Shown here in pieces: positions 22,540 through 35,660 of a stretch of DNA of 64,000 nt; position 1 is the first letter of the stretch; each line of letters starts with the position of its first letter. Below the pieces are notes generated by a model that was given only the letters and a program-made list of their open reading frames with translations, was not told where the DNA came from and made no database searches. The stretch spans positions 23,321,013 through 23,385,012 of the forward strand of contig CM043968.1 of NCBI GenBank assembly GCA_014529385.2, given 5' to 3'. Source of the stretch: Adiantum capillus-veneris. Lineage: Eukaryota; Streptophyta; Polypodiopsida; Polypodiales; Pteridaceae. The position numbers and the translations under genes were made by a program.

Positions 22540-23640
22540 TCAATTTGTACCAGAACGGGCTTCCAATCTATCTAGACATTGTACCACCTTTTCCATGGCA
22601 ATCCTAGTGATAGTTTGTGTTGGTTTTGATGATTTTCTACCACATAAAGTATGTGTGGGTAGACATATTGATTGATTTGAACAAATAAGGTTACCACCGC
22701 TATGCCTTGATCTGGTGGTCATTATGCCTTGATCTGGTGGTCATCTCTTGTGATGTCGTTTGAAGCTCTGTGTCTTAACCAAGCTGTGTATACAAGCTGA
22801 GGGAAATGGCATTTCCTTGGGCTCTTGTATCAAGAAGGGTGGTGGTTTTACTTGATTGTTGCCAGTCTTGACCTTAATCATTGGATCCACTCTATCTTCT
22901 TTGAATTCTTTTATGGAGATAGCATTGATTCACAATGGTCTCCCCTGTTTTTGCTGTTGTTGTAGAAGCTTTTGTTTAGCCATTCATTCCTTAGATTCTA
23001 TTTGTGATTCTTCAACAATCCATTGCTTTTATTTTGTTTGTTTTTCACTATGAATCCACTTTAGCATCTCCTGGGTTAGTGGAAGGTGATATTTCTTGAG
23101 CCTGCATCCATTAATCCAGCTAGGCATTTCTTCTTTGTCTAACGTCGCAAGCTTGACCATCCCACTTGGTGACAAACTTTTGATCACAAAGGGTCCCATC
23201 CCTTTCTTTTTAAGTGTTTTAGCATGTTGTTTCAGGGTATACACCAAGATGTAGTCCCCTGTTTTAGATTCTTTTGACCGCACATGCTTGTCGAAGAACT
23301 CTTTTTGGTGTCTAGTTTGAGCATAAATATATGCTACAACTTGAAGGTGTAACTCATCTAGCTTTTCCAAATCATCTAATCTTGATGATAGTTCATGAGC
23401 TCTCCACTCTAATTTCTTAGCTACTCTCAAAGTTGGGATTAAGAATTCAATGGGTAGAATGGTATTAAGACAGGATAGAGTGAACACAAAGGTCTTCCAT
23501 GTATATTTCTAAGAATATCCGCAAGTATTCTTTGAAGGCGTGCGTCATTAGCCTTTAGAATGTGGCAGTTGCATTGGTTAAGCCAAAAGGCATCACCCTA
23601 TAAGCATATATTCTCCATTTAAGACCATATTATGTATTAT
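22540..23640 (-). pseudogene. Internally deleted Ty3/gypsy pol fragment
   Basis: The best reading (23029-23487) is a gypsy integrase C-terminal region: RVAKKLEWRAHELSSRLDDL, HQKEFFDKHVRSK and a GPF-type module (KKKGMGPFVIKSLSPSGMVKL). Immediately upstream (23500-23610) the minus strand encodes the RT core [15 protein letters not shown], a stop, then RLMTHAF. RT therefore joins integrase directly, meaning most of RT, all RNase H and the integrase core were deleted. Downstream of the integrase tail a Gln/Pro/Lys-rich coding-like tail runs toward 22540, with a 22-base tandem duplication at about 22701-22744 (TGCCTTGATCTGGTGGTCAT). No LTR was found. Confidence 0.8.
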
Positions 23641-24099
23641 GGTAAAAATACTGCATTATGGGAATCCCAAATTTCCAACTTAAAGTGGGAAAAAAGAAGA
23701 CAAACTTGTTGATAAGATAGAGTGAAAATCTTATTGGATTGTGGTGTTGATAAACACCAAAAGTCAAGAGGATGAACAAAGCATGAATTTGAATAAACAC
23801 TCTTAATTAAATAAAAGAAAGAAAGGTTGATACAACTAGAGATCTTGTTTACATAATTGACTCTTATAGTCACAATAGAAGCTCCGCATAATCTACTCCA
23901 AATTTGATGACATATCCAAATTTTGATCCAAGCGTGGTTGATGTGCACGAGAAAGAATTGCTTTAGCTTTTAGAGCATGAATTTTTGGAATCTTAATTCT
24001 AGAAAATGGTCCTTATTTGTTGGGTCTCCATGACCAAACAGTTGCATCACCGTTTCCCACACTTGTGGGTCCTTGCAGTGATAGCCCAAAAACCCTTCC
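23641..24099. other. No gene seen
   Basis: AT-rich spacer between the gypsy fragment and the DUF7869-like gene; no conserved coding on either strand. Confidence 0.5.
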
Positions 24100-27078
24100 A
24101 ACAATTAGTGTAAGCCCGAGTATCCGTCATCCCATTCTTTCTTGCACAAGGTACCCAATATTGAATCATTTTTTTTTGTTAGTTTGGTGATGTAGGTTTG
24201 TTATCAATGTCTGATAAAGCCATTGCAAGCCAAACTGGATAGATTTCTGTGTCAGTTGGAACTAGCATAACAAAGTCACCTTGGTGCATATTAGACATAG
24301 GGTCAAACTCTTCCCTTGGTTTATCTCATTGAGGACCATAAAAATGATCATTCAACTCTTCAAGGCCTAGGAATCTTTCTGCTCCTTGTTGTAAGATCAT
24401 TGTAGTGGATTGTAGGTGACAAGAGTCCTGAGTTGTTGGCCAAAATTTTTCATACAAGCCTTCCTCTGATATGGTTGCTTTTCCAAGCTCGTCAATTAGT
24501 ATAATACCATGGCAAATTTGAACCATTCCCTAGATTTTGTCAAAACTTAATATAATTCTTCAACCCTAAAATCACTTCTTCATGAGCCTTGACATATTCT
24601 GCCATTGCCATCAAAGGTGGATCTCCATGTGGCAAACATTGGATTGCCTTCTATGTCTGTTTTCCAAAGGTGAATACTTACACTTCAACTTGATACACCT
24701 ACATGTGCCTTATACTACATCATTGGTGTCTCATCTTGCATAAAAGACCTGAATTGAAGTGGTTTGGAATGTCCAACAAGTATGTCTTGTCCATCACAAA
24801 GATAACCATCACAATATTGCTTGAAATCGGGGACCTTTTCAAACAAAAATGGGTTGGAGATGAAGATGAGCTATTTCGTAATGTATCCATCAAGTGTGGC
24901 AAAGTATATGTTTGTGTAACTCACAATTTCTTTGAAAACTTACTGAACATGGAATCTATGTTCTCATGTGTATGCCCAACCATCAAAAATCCTAGTTGAA
25001 TGGTTTTGAAAACATCCCTTGCAACAAGCATTGACAAATAGGCAAATAAGTACCGATTTTTGTTTTCCCCTGCACAATTATCCAATCGTAGTAACAAGTT
25101 CTCTTGCAACTTGAAAAATGTTGACCCCGATTCCACTTCTGTAGCTTTCAATGGTTGCACGATGGTCTCTTTTCCATCACTCAAGTTGTGGTGGTCTAAA
25201 GCATCCCTTGAGTTCAAAGCATGTAGTAGAGAGATACTACTCCTTGGTAGTCCATTTGTTGCCAGCTCACCAAGAGGATGCTTACCTATCCTCTCTAAGT
25301 TATGTAAACAATTAGCAATTGATTCAATTGTAAGATTTGGACCAGCTAGCCACAAACCATTCAAGACAAAGTGACCATAATGACCTTCTCCATGGCCATG
25401 AGTGATCATACCTATCAAAGCCACCTGCAAATTGTATCTTGAATCCACACCCTTAGGAACAATGCGTAATCTAGGAATGGTAGTCTTATTTTGATCCATC
25501 TTATCATGGATTATACAAACATACTTTTGTGGTTGAGTTTTTGAATATGTGCGCCATGCATAATATAAGATCCTACAACTCTTCTGTTGTGCCATGTGAA
25601 CTTCTCTTTCTCTCAAGAGAAGAGCTCTCTCTTCAAGAGAAGGTTTAGCTTCTAGCCTTGCCTTGATTGAACTACAAACATTGCACTTAGAGAACTCACT
25701 TGGCTTTGTTAAAGTGACATGTGGATACTCTTTGTTCCAAATTCTACCAAAAGAAGATTGAGATAACTTCTTCTCATAGCCCATTTGGTCCAGTGGTGTT
25801 GATTTCACTTAAAATGTCAACTTGTTTGTACATTGATGGAATCACTAATTGAGTCTCTCTTGAGCCATCTAGTAGTGTTCTGCTTCTATGTGGCATCTTC
25901 TCAAAGCTGTTATCCACAAATTCATTTAATAGTGATGTTGCTAAACTAGTATGTTGAAGTCCTCTTCTCAATGTACATGTGTTACTATGCACATATTGAC
26001 GCACACCGTTTTCAAAATTTTCCCTCAGGAGTAAAATTATGTCTTTGGTATTCCATGTAACTCATACCATGCTCTGCAGCAAACAATAGAGCCATTTGTC
26101 TTGAATTGGCATCGCATCTTCTCATCTTTCTGATCGCATATAGATAAAACATCATATACATAATTTGTGCATGTTTTTTGAGACTCTGCCCAAAATTATT
26201 GCCATAATGTTGTCACCAAATCACTATCTACAAACTGACATCATTTTTTTCCACAACAATCAATGCATGAAACCCTTTGAATTGACTCAGCTAAAAGATA
26301 AAAAGTAGAAGCTGGTGCTGCTTACACTTTTTGAATCCTGTTGATGAAACTGTATCGTCTCTTCCTTAGCAAAGGGAATCAATGCTACTATCAAGTTTTT
26401 TCCCCAGCATTGTCATCATTGGATACATCCTCATTTCTAGTATGCATTCCATTAACAGGAACAAAGCATTGTATTGGGCTCCCATCCAACATGGTTGTGC
26501 CACTTTAGCAAAGTAATGCTTCCCACTGCAGGCATATCCTCACTGATTGCATTCTCCCTTTCAATACATACACCCACAAAGTCATCACCAAGTACCTGAA
26601 AATTGACATAATCATGTGGAAATAGGTACAAGATGGTCCCTTCATTCACAGTGTGCATCATTGTGCATCCTTTAAAAGGACCCTTTGATTTCTCCAAGAT
26701 TCTCGTATTGACATTTCAAACTCTGGGCTTGTAATAGGTATTGCATCTGTAACTAGAGGATCAAGATGATCCCCTTGTTCATCACCACTGTAGATTTCAT
26801 TTGTGTCAATTACATTGTCATTCATTATGGATTTCTCCAGAAGAAGATTAGGCCATCGAATAACACTCCATAATGAGCTTTGGAGAGATGTAGTATCCAT
26901 TGTAGAAAAAGGGAGGGCCACATCCTTCAAACATTCCTCCACTAGTATAGATACATTTCATTGCCCTATCTTTGTACCACCACAAGTGGAATTGGGATAT
27001 GTTCTACACATACAACCAATACGAAAAATTTCATTATCAAGTACTAGATGCACTTTCTCCCCAAATCCAAAGTCCATC
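24100..27078 (-). pseudogene. DUF7869-like protein gene (degenerate)
   Basis: The longest reading (24921-25808, 295 residues) has a Cys pair in FSKCNVCSSIKARLE, then VCIIHDKMDQNKTTIPRL, HGHFVLNGLWLAG-type residues (GHYGHFVLNGLWLAGPNL), and the strongest block, LRLDNCAGENKNRYLFAYL followed by LGFLMVGHTHENIDSMFSKF. This Asp-Asn...GHTH.x.D arrangement is that of the DUF7869 family seen in plants and some animals, whose function is unknown and which often looks transposon-borne. Upstream in the same direction are further coding pieces (26452-27078) with NVSILVEE and a KWHNHVGW block; the first begins at an intron acceptor (TTTTCAACTTACAG before 27078). Downstream, at 24110-24530, is a likely C-terminal part (GDFVMLVPTDTEIYPVWLAMA). 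Stops and frame changes at many points make it a pseudogene. Confidence 0.65.
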
Positions 27079-27189
27079 CTGTAAGTTGAAAAGAAACACC
27101 TTGTTAAGTTCATATTTATAGATAAATTCTCTTTGAAAAAAAATGTATAAGTTACATTACACATTACACAAGGGTTGTGAATACTATAA

Positions 27190-28620
27190 CTCTATAGACA
27201 TTGCTATATTGGACAAGTGGTGGACCTAGTTGTAATGGCCAATGTCCAAGGTGCTATTTTTGGAACTTGCTTGTCAATGTCCAAGTATATCTTGCTTCTT
27301 CCAATGGAAGTAAGGTTGGACAAGGGGGGGATCTTGAAACCAAAATCCCCTTTCTATATGAGGTAAAGCTTGGAGAAATGGTGTACCTAGTTCTAATGGC
27401 TATTGTTCAAGGTGCTATTGTAGGAACTTGCTTCCCAATGTCCAAATATCCCTTGCTTCTTTCAATGGAAGTAAGGTTGGACAAGTGGTGGAGCTTGAAA
27501 CCAAAAGTCCCTTTTTCTATATGAGAGTAAAGCGTGGACAAGTGATGGACCTAGTTTTAATGTCCACTGTCCAAGGTGGTATAGGAACTTGATTCCCAAT
27601 GTGCAAGTATCTCTTGCTTCTTTCAATGGAAGTATGGTTGGACAAGTGATGGATCTCAAAACCAAAAGTCCCTTTATATATGAGAGTAAAGCTTGGATAA
27701 GTGGTGCACCTAGTTAATGTACAAGGTGAACTATTGTAGGGCCTTGGTTCTCAATGTCCAAGCAGCCCTTGCTTCTTCTAATGGAAGTAAAGTTGGACAA
27801 GTGGTGGAGCTTGAAACCAATAGTCCCTTTTATATATGAGAGTAAATCTTGGACAAGTGGTGGACTTAGTTAATGTCCAAGGTGAACTATTTTAGGGCCT
27901 CGGTTCTCAATGTCCAAGTAGCCCTTGCTTCTTTTAATGGAAGTAAGGTTGGATAAGTGGTGAAGCTTGAAACCAGAAGTTCCTTTTATATATGAGAGTA
28001 AAGGTTGGACAAGTGGTGGACCTAGTTTTAATGGCCAATGTCCAAGGTGGTGTAGGATCTTAGTTCCCAATGTCCAAGTATCTCTTGCTTCTTTCAATGC
28101 AAGTAAGGTTGGACAAGTGATGGATCTTGCTACCTTTATAAATGAGAGTAAAGGTTGTACAAGTGGTGGACTAGTTATAATGACCAATGTCCAAGGTGAA
28201 CTATTGTAGGCCTTGCTTCTCAACACCCAAGTAGCCCTTGCTTATTTTAATGGAAACAAAATTGGATCAGTGGTGGATCTTGAAACAAAAACCCCCCTAC
28301 TCTATTTGAGGGTAACTTGGACAAGTGGTGGACCTAGTTTTAATGGCCAAGGTTCAAGGTGAACTACAAGCAGATAAATCCAATGGTTGGAGAATTGGTG
28401 AATATTGGACCAAATATAATAGAGTATAGCTTCAACAAGTGCTGGACCTATACGTTTTAATGGAAAACATAGGACAATTTCAAGGCCTTACTTCCCAATG
28501 TCCAAGTAGGCCTTGCTTGTTTCAATGGAAGCAAGGTTGATAGTAGGGCCTTTCCTCTCAATATCCGAGTAGCCCTTGCTTTCTTCAATGGAATCTTGGA
28601 GAAGTGGTGGACGTAGTTTC
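27190..28620. repeat. Tandem array, unit about 160 bp, with AAGTGGTGGA core
   Basis: Each unit contains GGACAAGTGGTGGA, then a TAATGGCCAATGTCCAAGG segment, then CCAATGTCCAAGTA with CCCTTGCTTCTTTCAATGGA. The AATGTCCAAG element recurs at about 27270, 27436, 27597, 27747, 27910 and 28066, giving spacing of 150-166 bases. The array starts about 110 bases upstream of the DUF7869-like exon at 27078, so in that gene's direction it lies in an intron. Confidence 0.9.
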
Positions 28621-29285
28621 AATGGCCAATGCTCAAGGCGAATTACTAGATGAGCTAGTAGCTTCCTAAAGTCAAAGAAGTACTTGCTTCAACAAGGACA
28701 AGTGGTGAATCTTGAAGCCAAAACCCCTTCCCTATGTAAGAGTCTTGCTTAGACAAATGGTGGAGCTAGCTTTGATGGGAAATGGCAAAGGTGTACTAAA
28801 AGAAATCACATTGCTTTTTCATGTCAAAATTGAATGAAAACAAGGTTGGAGTAGTGGTGGACCAAGTGGTGGATTTTCAAATAGAAGACACCTTGCTATA
28901 TTAGATTATGGCTTGGAATTGTGGTGGACTCAAGATTTGGAGCAAGGTCCAAGGTGAAATATTGCATGACCTAGCCCTTGTTTCTCTTGATAAGCAAGAT
29001 TTGACAATTGGTGAAATTTGAAACAAAAACCCCCAAGATTGCTATGACGAGAATAGCTTTGAGCATAGTTTAGGCATGTTGCGGATATGGTCAGTGTCCA
29101 AGGAAAATTTTGAGTTCTGAGCTCCAAAATAGAGTCATTTTCCACCACTTATTTATGTTGATTGTCCTTGGTGAGTTGTGAAACAAGGAAAGAGACTGGG
29201 TTTTAGATACGTAGCTTATCTAAGCTAGACCACAATTGAGAAAGTGGAATAGGGTGGTGCAACAAGAGTTAAGAGTGGGGTTTGG
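28621..29285. repeat. Degenerate continuation of the array
   Basis: Scattered AAGTGGTGGA-type cores (for example near 28862) in otherwise unmatched sequence. One reversed copy, TCCACCACTT, is at about 29137. Confidence 0.6.
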
Positions 29286-29640
29286 GGCAGGGTCCCAAGA
29301 ATGATCAAGGGGCGGAAGCCCCTGTAGGGTTTGGGGAAACCCCCTGAGCAAGGTCGAGGGGTGGCAGCCCTCGTGGGGTTTAGGGCAACGCCCCAAGCGG
29401 GATCAAGGAGTGGCAACCCCTGTGGGGTTCGGGGCAACGCCCCGATCAGGGTCGAGCATTGCCCCGAGCAGGGTCGAGGGGCGGCAGCCCCCACGGGGTT
29501 TGGGGCAATGCCCCAAGCGGGGTCAAGGGGTGGTAGCCTCTGTGGGGTTTGTGGCAACACCCCGAGTAGGGTCGAGGGCGGTAGCCCCCGCAAGGTTTGG
29601 GGCAGCGCCCCAAGCGGGGTCAAGGGGTGGCAGCTTTTCA
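29286..29640. repeat. GC-rich hairpin-forming tandem repeat
   Basis: About seven imperfect units of 50-60 bases alternate TTGGGGC-AAC-GCCCCAA (a 7-bp stem) with GGGGCGGCAGCCCC (a 5-bp stem), joined by AAGCGGGGTCAAGG. It contrasts sharply with the AT-rich flanks. The periodic composition keeps all frames open on both strands (Pro/Leu/Ala or Gly/Val-rich), which is not evidence of a gene. Confidence 0.92.
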
Positions 29641-30099
29641 ACATAGAAAATAAGAAGTTTTTAACATACAAAATCACATTGTTTTATCTCTTTTCAACAA
29701 AATTGCTTTGCTAATAAAAAGGGGATAATACAGCTTATGTGGCATTTTAGTAAGTGAACTCTATCAAACATAGAAAGAAACAAACACGCACAGAGTTACG
29801 TGCATAGAGGTCTAGGGTTACAAAGAATCCACACACATAACACACACAGGAGATGCATATGTACGCGTAGAGAAATCGCCATCAAACTTAGCACGTGTAG
29901 GGGACCATTGGCGCATATGAGATACGAGGTTGCTGCAGTGTAGATGCTGCAAGAGACCATCATCGCTGAAAAGTAGAAGCATCATCGTGCTCAAAAGAGG
30001 AGAGATTTTGAAAGGTTCAACCCTCTCTCCCTCTCTCTGCGTCTCTCTCTATTTTTTGTTTTCTTTGTTTTGCTATTTTCATTCACTTTCGGATACTAA
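29641..30099. other. No gene supported
   Basis: AT-rich sequence then a mixed stretch with CA-rich and CTCTCTC tracts at about 30020-30050. On the minus strand a short open reading begins MMLLLFSDDG near 29980; with the pyrimidine tract upstream this could be a first exon, but nothing confirms it. Confidence 0.35.
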
Positions 30100-30455
30100 T
30101 TTAAATTAGGTGAAAACAATAATGTATATACTTAAATAGCAAAACAGAGAAAATAGAAAACAAAAAATGTACATACTTTTAGGTGAAAAAAATAATGTAC
30201 ATACTTAAATAACAAAACAGAGAAAACAAAAAGCAAAAATTGGTACATACTTTTAGGTGAAAACAATAATGTACATACTTAAACAGCAAAACGGAGAAAA
30301 TAGAAAACAAAAAACACATACTTTTAGGTGAAAACAATAATGTACATACTTAAACAACAAAACAGACAAAAAAAAAAAACGTATTAGGTGAAAAGAATAA
30401 TGTACATACTTAAACGTACATACTTATAGGTGAAAACAATAATATACACGATAGT
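30100..30455. repeat. A-rich tandem repeat, unit about 74 bp
   Basis: Units begin AGGTGAAAACAATAATGTAC at about 30108, 30181, 30255, 30326 and 30386, followed by a shortened copy near 30427. Spacing is 73, 74, 71, 60 and 41 bases, so the array decays to one side. Confidence 0.92.
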
Positions 30456-30604
30456 GTTAGTTTGAGTAGACTTACTTGTGAGTTTTCGTGAGGCTGATTC
30501 TTCACTGAGGTATGCTTTGGTATTGTTTGGCTTCTTTCTGTCCAATATGTCTAAATTTATTATAGCTTGGTGACAGAGACCTAGTGGGATAAAATGAGAA
30601 AAGA

Positions 30605-31430
30605 TCTAAAGAAAGACCAGCTATCATATTAATTTCACCTAGGCTGCTAGTTGGCCCTAGGGTTTAGGATTGAGGTTCGGGTTGAAATTGAGATTGGACA
30701 AGTGGTGGAACTTACTCTCGTGTTGTAACATCTCCATGAGGCATGGTCTCATATATTTTCTTCACAAGTCCTTGTATATTAAGGTTGTTCAAGTGGTGGA
30801 TATGGGGTTTGAGTTTCACTCTGTAAGAAACTTTAAATTTAGGCTGGAAAAATTTGAATCCAAGAGGGAAAATTTTTGCAAAAAAATTTGAACTAGAGCT
30901 TGGTAATTTAAATTCAGGCGGGAACATTCAAATTGAAGCGGAAAAATTTAAACTCAAGCGAGAAAAATTGAATTCAAGCAGGAAAAGTTAAATTCGTGCG
31001 AGAAATTTTGAAACCACTTTGTTCAAAATTCCAATGAGGTGGATCTAGGAGACCAGCTATCATATTAGTTTCACCTGGGCTGCTAGTTGGCCCTATGGTT
31101 TAGGATTGAGGTACGGATTGAAATTGAGATTGGACAACTGCTCTCATGTTGTAACATCTCCATGAGGCATGGTCTCATATGTTTTCTTCATAAGTACTTA
31201 TATGTTAAGCTTGGCCAAGTAGTGGATCTTGGGTTTGAGTTTCACTCTACAAGAAAATTTAAATTTAGGTGGGAAAGTTTGAATTCTAGCGGCAAAATAT
31301 GAACTAGAGCTTGGTAATTTGAATTTAGGCGGGAAAATTTGAATTCGAGAGGGAAAATTTGAATTTGCGTGGGAAGTTTGAATTCACTTTGTTCAAAATT
31401 CCAATGAGGTGGATCTAGGAGACACCAACG
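30605..31430. repeat. Two direct copies of a ~430-bp unit with a GGGAAAATTTGAATTC subarray
   Basis: The segment starting CCAGCTATCATATTA at 30618 recurs from 31053 (offset about 434). Both copies include GTTGTAACATCTCCATGAGG and GAGTTTCACTCT and end in a short-period array (about 22-24 bases) of GGGAAAATTTGAATTC-like units. AAGTGGTGGA cores are inside the first copy; the second has altered cores. Confidence 0.88.
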
Positions 31431-31439
31431 ATTGCATCT

Positions 31440-34400
31440 ACCTTCCAACACTTGGTTAGAATGGCCAAGTAGTGGATCTAAGGTCAGGGGAAGAGTGCTA
31501 AGAATGGACAAGTGGTGGATATAGAAGACACCAACAACTGCATCCACCTTTCAAGACCTCGCTAGAATGGCCAAGTGGTGGATTTAGGATGTACCTTTTT
31601 CAAAAACTTTATTTGAAGTGTCAAGAATGTATCTGGTTATAATGGCCAGGTGGTGGATCTTTGATACACCCACCTTCAGGAATTGGTTAGAATGGCTAAG
31701 GATCTAAGGTCTACCTTTCTTAAACTCTTTGTTGAAAGTTGTAAATTGGAGGATTTAGGAGACACCAACCATTTCACCCACCTTCCAAAACTTGGCTTGA
31801 ATGACCAACTATTGGATCTTTGATACACTTCCTCTCTAGGAGTTGGTTAAAATGGCCCACTAGGGAATCTAAGGTCTACCTATTTCACACACTTTACTTG
31901 AGATTGCAAGGTGGTGGATTTAAGAGACACCAACAATTGGATCCACATTTTAAGCCTTTGTTATAATGGACCAGTGGTGAATCTTTGATGCACCTACTTT
32001 CCAATTCTTAGTTTAAATGGCCAAGTGGTGGATCTAGGATCTACTCATCCCACAAACATTGTGTAAAATTACAAGTATTATGATGGCCAAGTGTTGAATG
32101 CACCTAGCTTTAAGACATGGTTAGAATGGCCAAGTGGTGGATCTACGGTCTACATCCACCTACCAATACTTGGTTAGAATGGCCAAGTGGTGAATCTATG
32201 GTCTATCTTTCCTATAAACATTATTTAGAATAAATAGATGGTGGATGTAGGGAAAACCAACCATTGCATCCACCTTGAAAAATTTGGTTAGAATGGCCAA
32301 GTGGTGGATCTAAATTGCATCCACTTTCAAGCCTACGATTTAGAATGGTCTATCTTTCATATAAACACTATTTAGAATTAATAGATGGTGGATGTAGGGG
32401 AAACCAACCATTGCATCCACCTTGCAAAAGTTGGTTAAAATGGCCAAGTGGTGGATCTAAATTGCATCCACTTTCAAGCCTACGATTAGAATGGCCAGGT
32501 GGTGGATCTAAGTTTTGCATATTGCACACACTTTGTTTAAAATAAGAAGTTGGTGGATGTAGGAGACGCCAACCATTGCATCCACCTTGAAAAATCTGGT
32601 TAGAATGGTCAAGTGGTGGATCTTGGATGCATTCACCTTGAAAAATAGGAAGTTGGTGGATGTAGGAGAAACCAACCATTGCATCCACCTTGAAAAATCT
32701 GGTTAGAATGGCCAAGTGGTGGATCTTGGATGCACCCACCTTCAGGAATTGGTTAGAATGGCTTATGATCTAAGGTCTACCTTTCTTACACACTTTGTTG
32801 AAAGTTGTAAATTGGAGGATTTAGAAGATACTAAGCATTGCACCCACCTTCCAAACTTGGCTTGAATGACCAACTATTGGATCTTGGATTCATTCATCCT
32901 CTAGGAGTTGGTTAGAATGGCCCACTGGGGAATCTAAGATCTACCTATTTCACACACTTTATTTGAGATTGCAAGGCGGTGGATCTAGGAGACACCAACA
33001 ATTGAATCCAAGTTTTAAGATTTTGTTATAATGGCCAAGTGGTGGATCTAGGATCTACTCATCCCACAAAATTTGTGCAAAATTACAAGTCTTATGATGG
33101 CCAAGTGTTGAATGCACCTATTTTTAAGACATGGTTAGAATGGCCAAGTGGTGGATATACGGTTTATCTTTCCTACAAACACTATTTAAAATTGATAGAT
33201 GGTGGACGTAGGAAAGACCAACCATTGCATCCACCTTGCAGATTATGTTAGAATGCCCAAGTGGTGGATCTAAATTGTAGCCACCTTCAATACTTGGTTA
33301 GAATGGCCAGTGGTGGATCTAAGGTCTCCATATTGCACACACTTTGTTTAAAATGGGAAGTTGGTGGATGTAGGAGAAACCAATCATTGCATCCACCTTG
33401 AAAAATCTAGTTAGAGTGGCCAAGTGGTGGATCTTGGATGCACCTACCTTCAAGAATTGGCTAGAATGACTAAGGATCTAAGGTCTACCTTTCTTACACA
33501 CTTTGTTGAAATTTGTAATTTTAGGATTTAGAAGACACCAACCATTGCACCCACCTTCCAAAACTTGGCTAAAATGGTCAACTGTTGGATCTTGGATGCA
33601 TTCACCCTCGAGGACTATGTTAAAATGGCCTACTGGGGAATCTATGGTCCACCTATTTCACACATTTTTTTTGAAATTTTAAGGTGGTGGATCTAGGAGA
33701 CACCAACAATTGGATCCACATTTCAAGCCTTGGTTATAATGGCCAAGTGGTGGATCTTTGACCTACTTCCCAATTCATAGTCTAAATAGCCAAGTGGTCG
33801 ATCTAGGATCTACTCATCCCACAAACTTTGTGTAAAACTACAAGTGTCATGACAACCAAGTATTGAATGCACCTAACTTTAAGACATGGTTAGAATGGCC
33901 AAGTGGTGGATCTACGGTGTACATCCACCTACCAATACTTGGTTAGAATGGTAAAGTGGTGGATCTATGGTCTATCTTTCCTATAAACACTATTTAAAAT
34001 GATAGATGGTTGACGTAGGAGAAACCAACCATTGCATCCACCTTGTAAAATTTGGTTAGAATGGCCAAGTGGTGGATCTTGATTGCAACTACCTTCAAGA
34101 CTAGGTTAAAATGGCTAGGTGGTGGATCTAAGGTCTACATACACACTTTGATTAAAATGAGAAGCTGGTGGATATAGGAGAAACCAACCATTGCATCCAC
34201 CTTACAAGACCTAGTTAGAATGGCCAAGTGGCGGATCTTGGATGCACTCACCTACAAGATAGACCTGGCCAGAATGGCTAAGTGGTGTATCTAAGGGTCT
34301 ATCTTTCTCACACACTTTGTTGAAAGTTGTAAATTGAAGGATTTAGGAGACGTCAAACATTGCACCCACATTCCAAAACTTGGCTAGAATGGCCAAGTGT

Positions 34401-35660
34401 CGGATCTTGGATGCACTCACTCTTGGTTAGAATGGCCCACTAGGGAATTTTAGGTCTACCTATTTCATGCACTTTATTTGAAATTGAAAGGTGGTGGATC
34501 TAGGAGACACCAAGAATTGGATCCACATTTCAAACCTTGGTTAAGATGATTGATTTGTGGATCTTTTATGCACATACTTTCCAAATATTAATCTGAATGG
34601 CCAAGTGGTGGATCTAGGGTCTACTCATCCTACAAAATTGTGTAAAATTACAAGTCTTATGATAGCCAAGTGTTGAATGCACCTAACTTTAAGACATGGT
34701 TAGAATGACCAAGTGGTGGATGATGGATGCACCCACCTACCAATACTTGCATCATGGATGTATCCACCTACCAATACTTTGTTAGAGTGGCCAAGTGGTG
34801 GATCTAAGGACATATTGCACACATATTGTTTAAAATGGGAAGTTGGTGGATGTAAGAAAAACCAACAATTGCATCCACCTTGTAAGATTTGTTTAGAATG
34901 GCCAAGTGGATGTACCCACCTACCAATAATTTGTTAGAGTGGCCAAGTGGTGGATCTAAGGACATATTGCACACATATTGTTTACAATGGGAAGTTGGTG
35001 GATGTAAGAGAAACCAACAATTGCATCCACCTTGTAAGATTTGTTTAGAATGGCCAAGTGGTGGATCTTAATTGTAACCACCTTCAAAATTTGGTTAGAA
35101 TGGCCATGTGGTGGATCTAAGGTCTACATATTGCACACACTTTGTTTATAATAAGAAGTTGGTGCATGTAGCAGAAACCAACCATTGCATCCACATTGGA
35201 AGACGTGCTTAGAATGGCTAAGTGGTGGATCTGAATTGCAGCCACCTTCAAGACTTGGTTAGAATGGCCAAGCGGTGCATCTAAGGTGTGCATATTGCAC
35301 ACATTTTGTTTAAAATGGGAAGTTGGTGGATGTAGGAGAAACCAACCATTGCATCCACCTTGGAAGAACTAGTTAGTATGGCCAAGTGGTTGATCTTGGA
35401 TGCACCCACCTTCCAAGAATTGACTAGAATCGCCAAATAGTGAATCTAGTATCTACCTATTCTACATACTTTATTTGAAGATTCAATGTGATGGATCTAA
35501 GATACACCAACAATTTTACACACCTTTCAAAGGCTTGCTTAGAATGTCCAAGTGGTGAATCTTTGATGCATCCACCTTTCAAGGCTTGGTTAGAATGGCC
35601 AAGTGGTGGATCTAAGATGGATACAATCTTGAAAATGTATTTCAAATGGTTTATTTTAAA
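31440..35660. repeat. Higher-order tandem array with AAGTGGTGGATCT core
   Basis: Monomers of about 70-110 bases share TTAGAATGGCCAAGTGGTGG and ATCT, but differ in the rest and follow in a set order: a TCTACCTTTCTTACAC monomer, an ACTATTGGATCTTGG monomer, a GGCCCACTGGGGAATCTA monomer, a GGAGACACCAACAATTGG monomer and others. The TCTACCTTTCTTACAC monomer recurs at about 31.68, 32.74, 33.45 and 34.26 kb, so higher-order units are about 0.7-1.07 kb long with internal gains and losses. Open frames here are short and chance-like. Confidence 0.9.

Noticed and set aside
29225-29714. 150-, 127- and 78-residue ORFs over the GC-rich repeat
   Set aside because: Both strands are open because the tandem unit lacks stops; composition is purely repeat-derived.
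30840-31390. E2F-like sites (GGCGGGAAAA) in the short-period array
   Set aside because: They are by-products of a GGGAAAATTTGAATTC repeat and not near a supported promoter.
30660-31450. Interpretation of the ~430-bp direct copies as LTRs
   Set aside because: They lie only about 434 bases apart, contain array cores, and have no TG...CA ends or primer site, so they are tandem units.
27190-35660. CRISPR-like array
   Set aside because: The regular core with variable flanks recalls one superficially, but the setting is eukaryotic, spacers are themselves repeated, and no cas-type gene is present.
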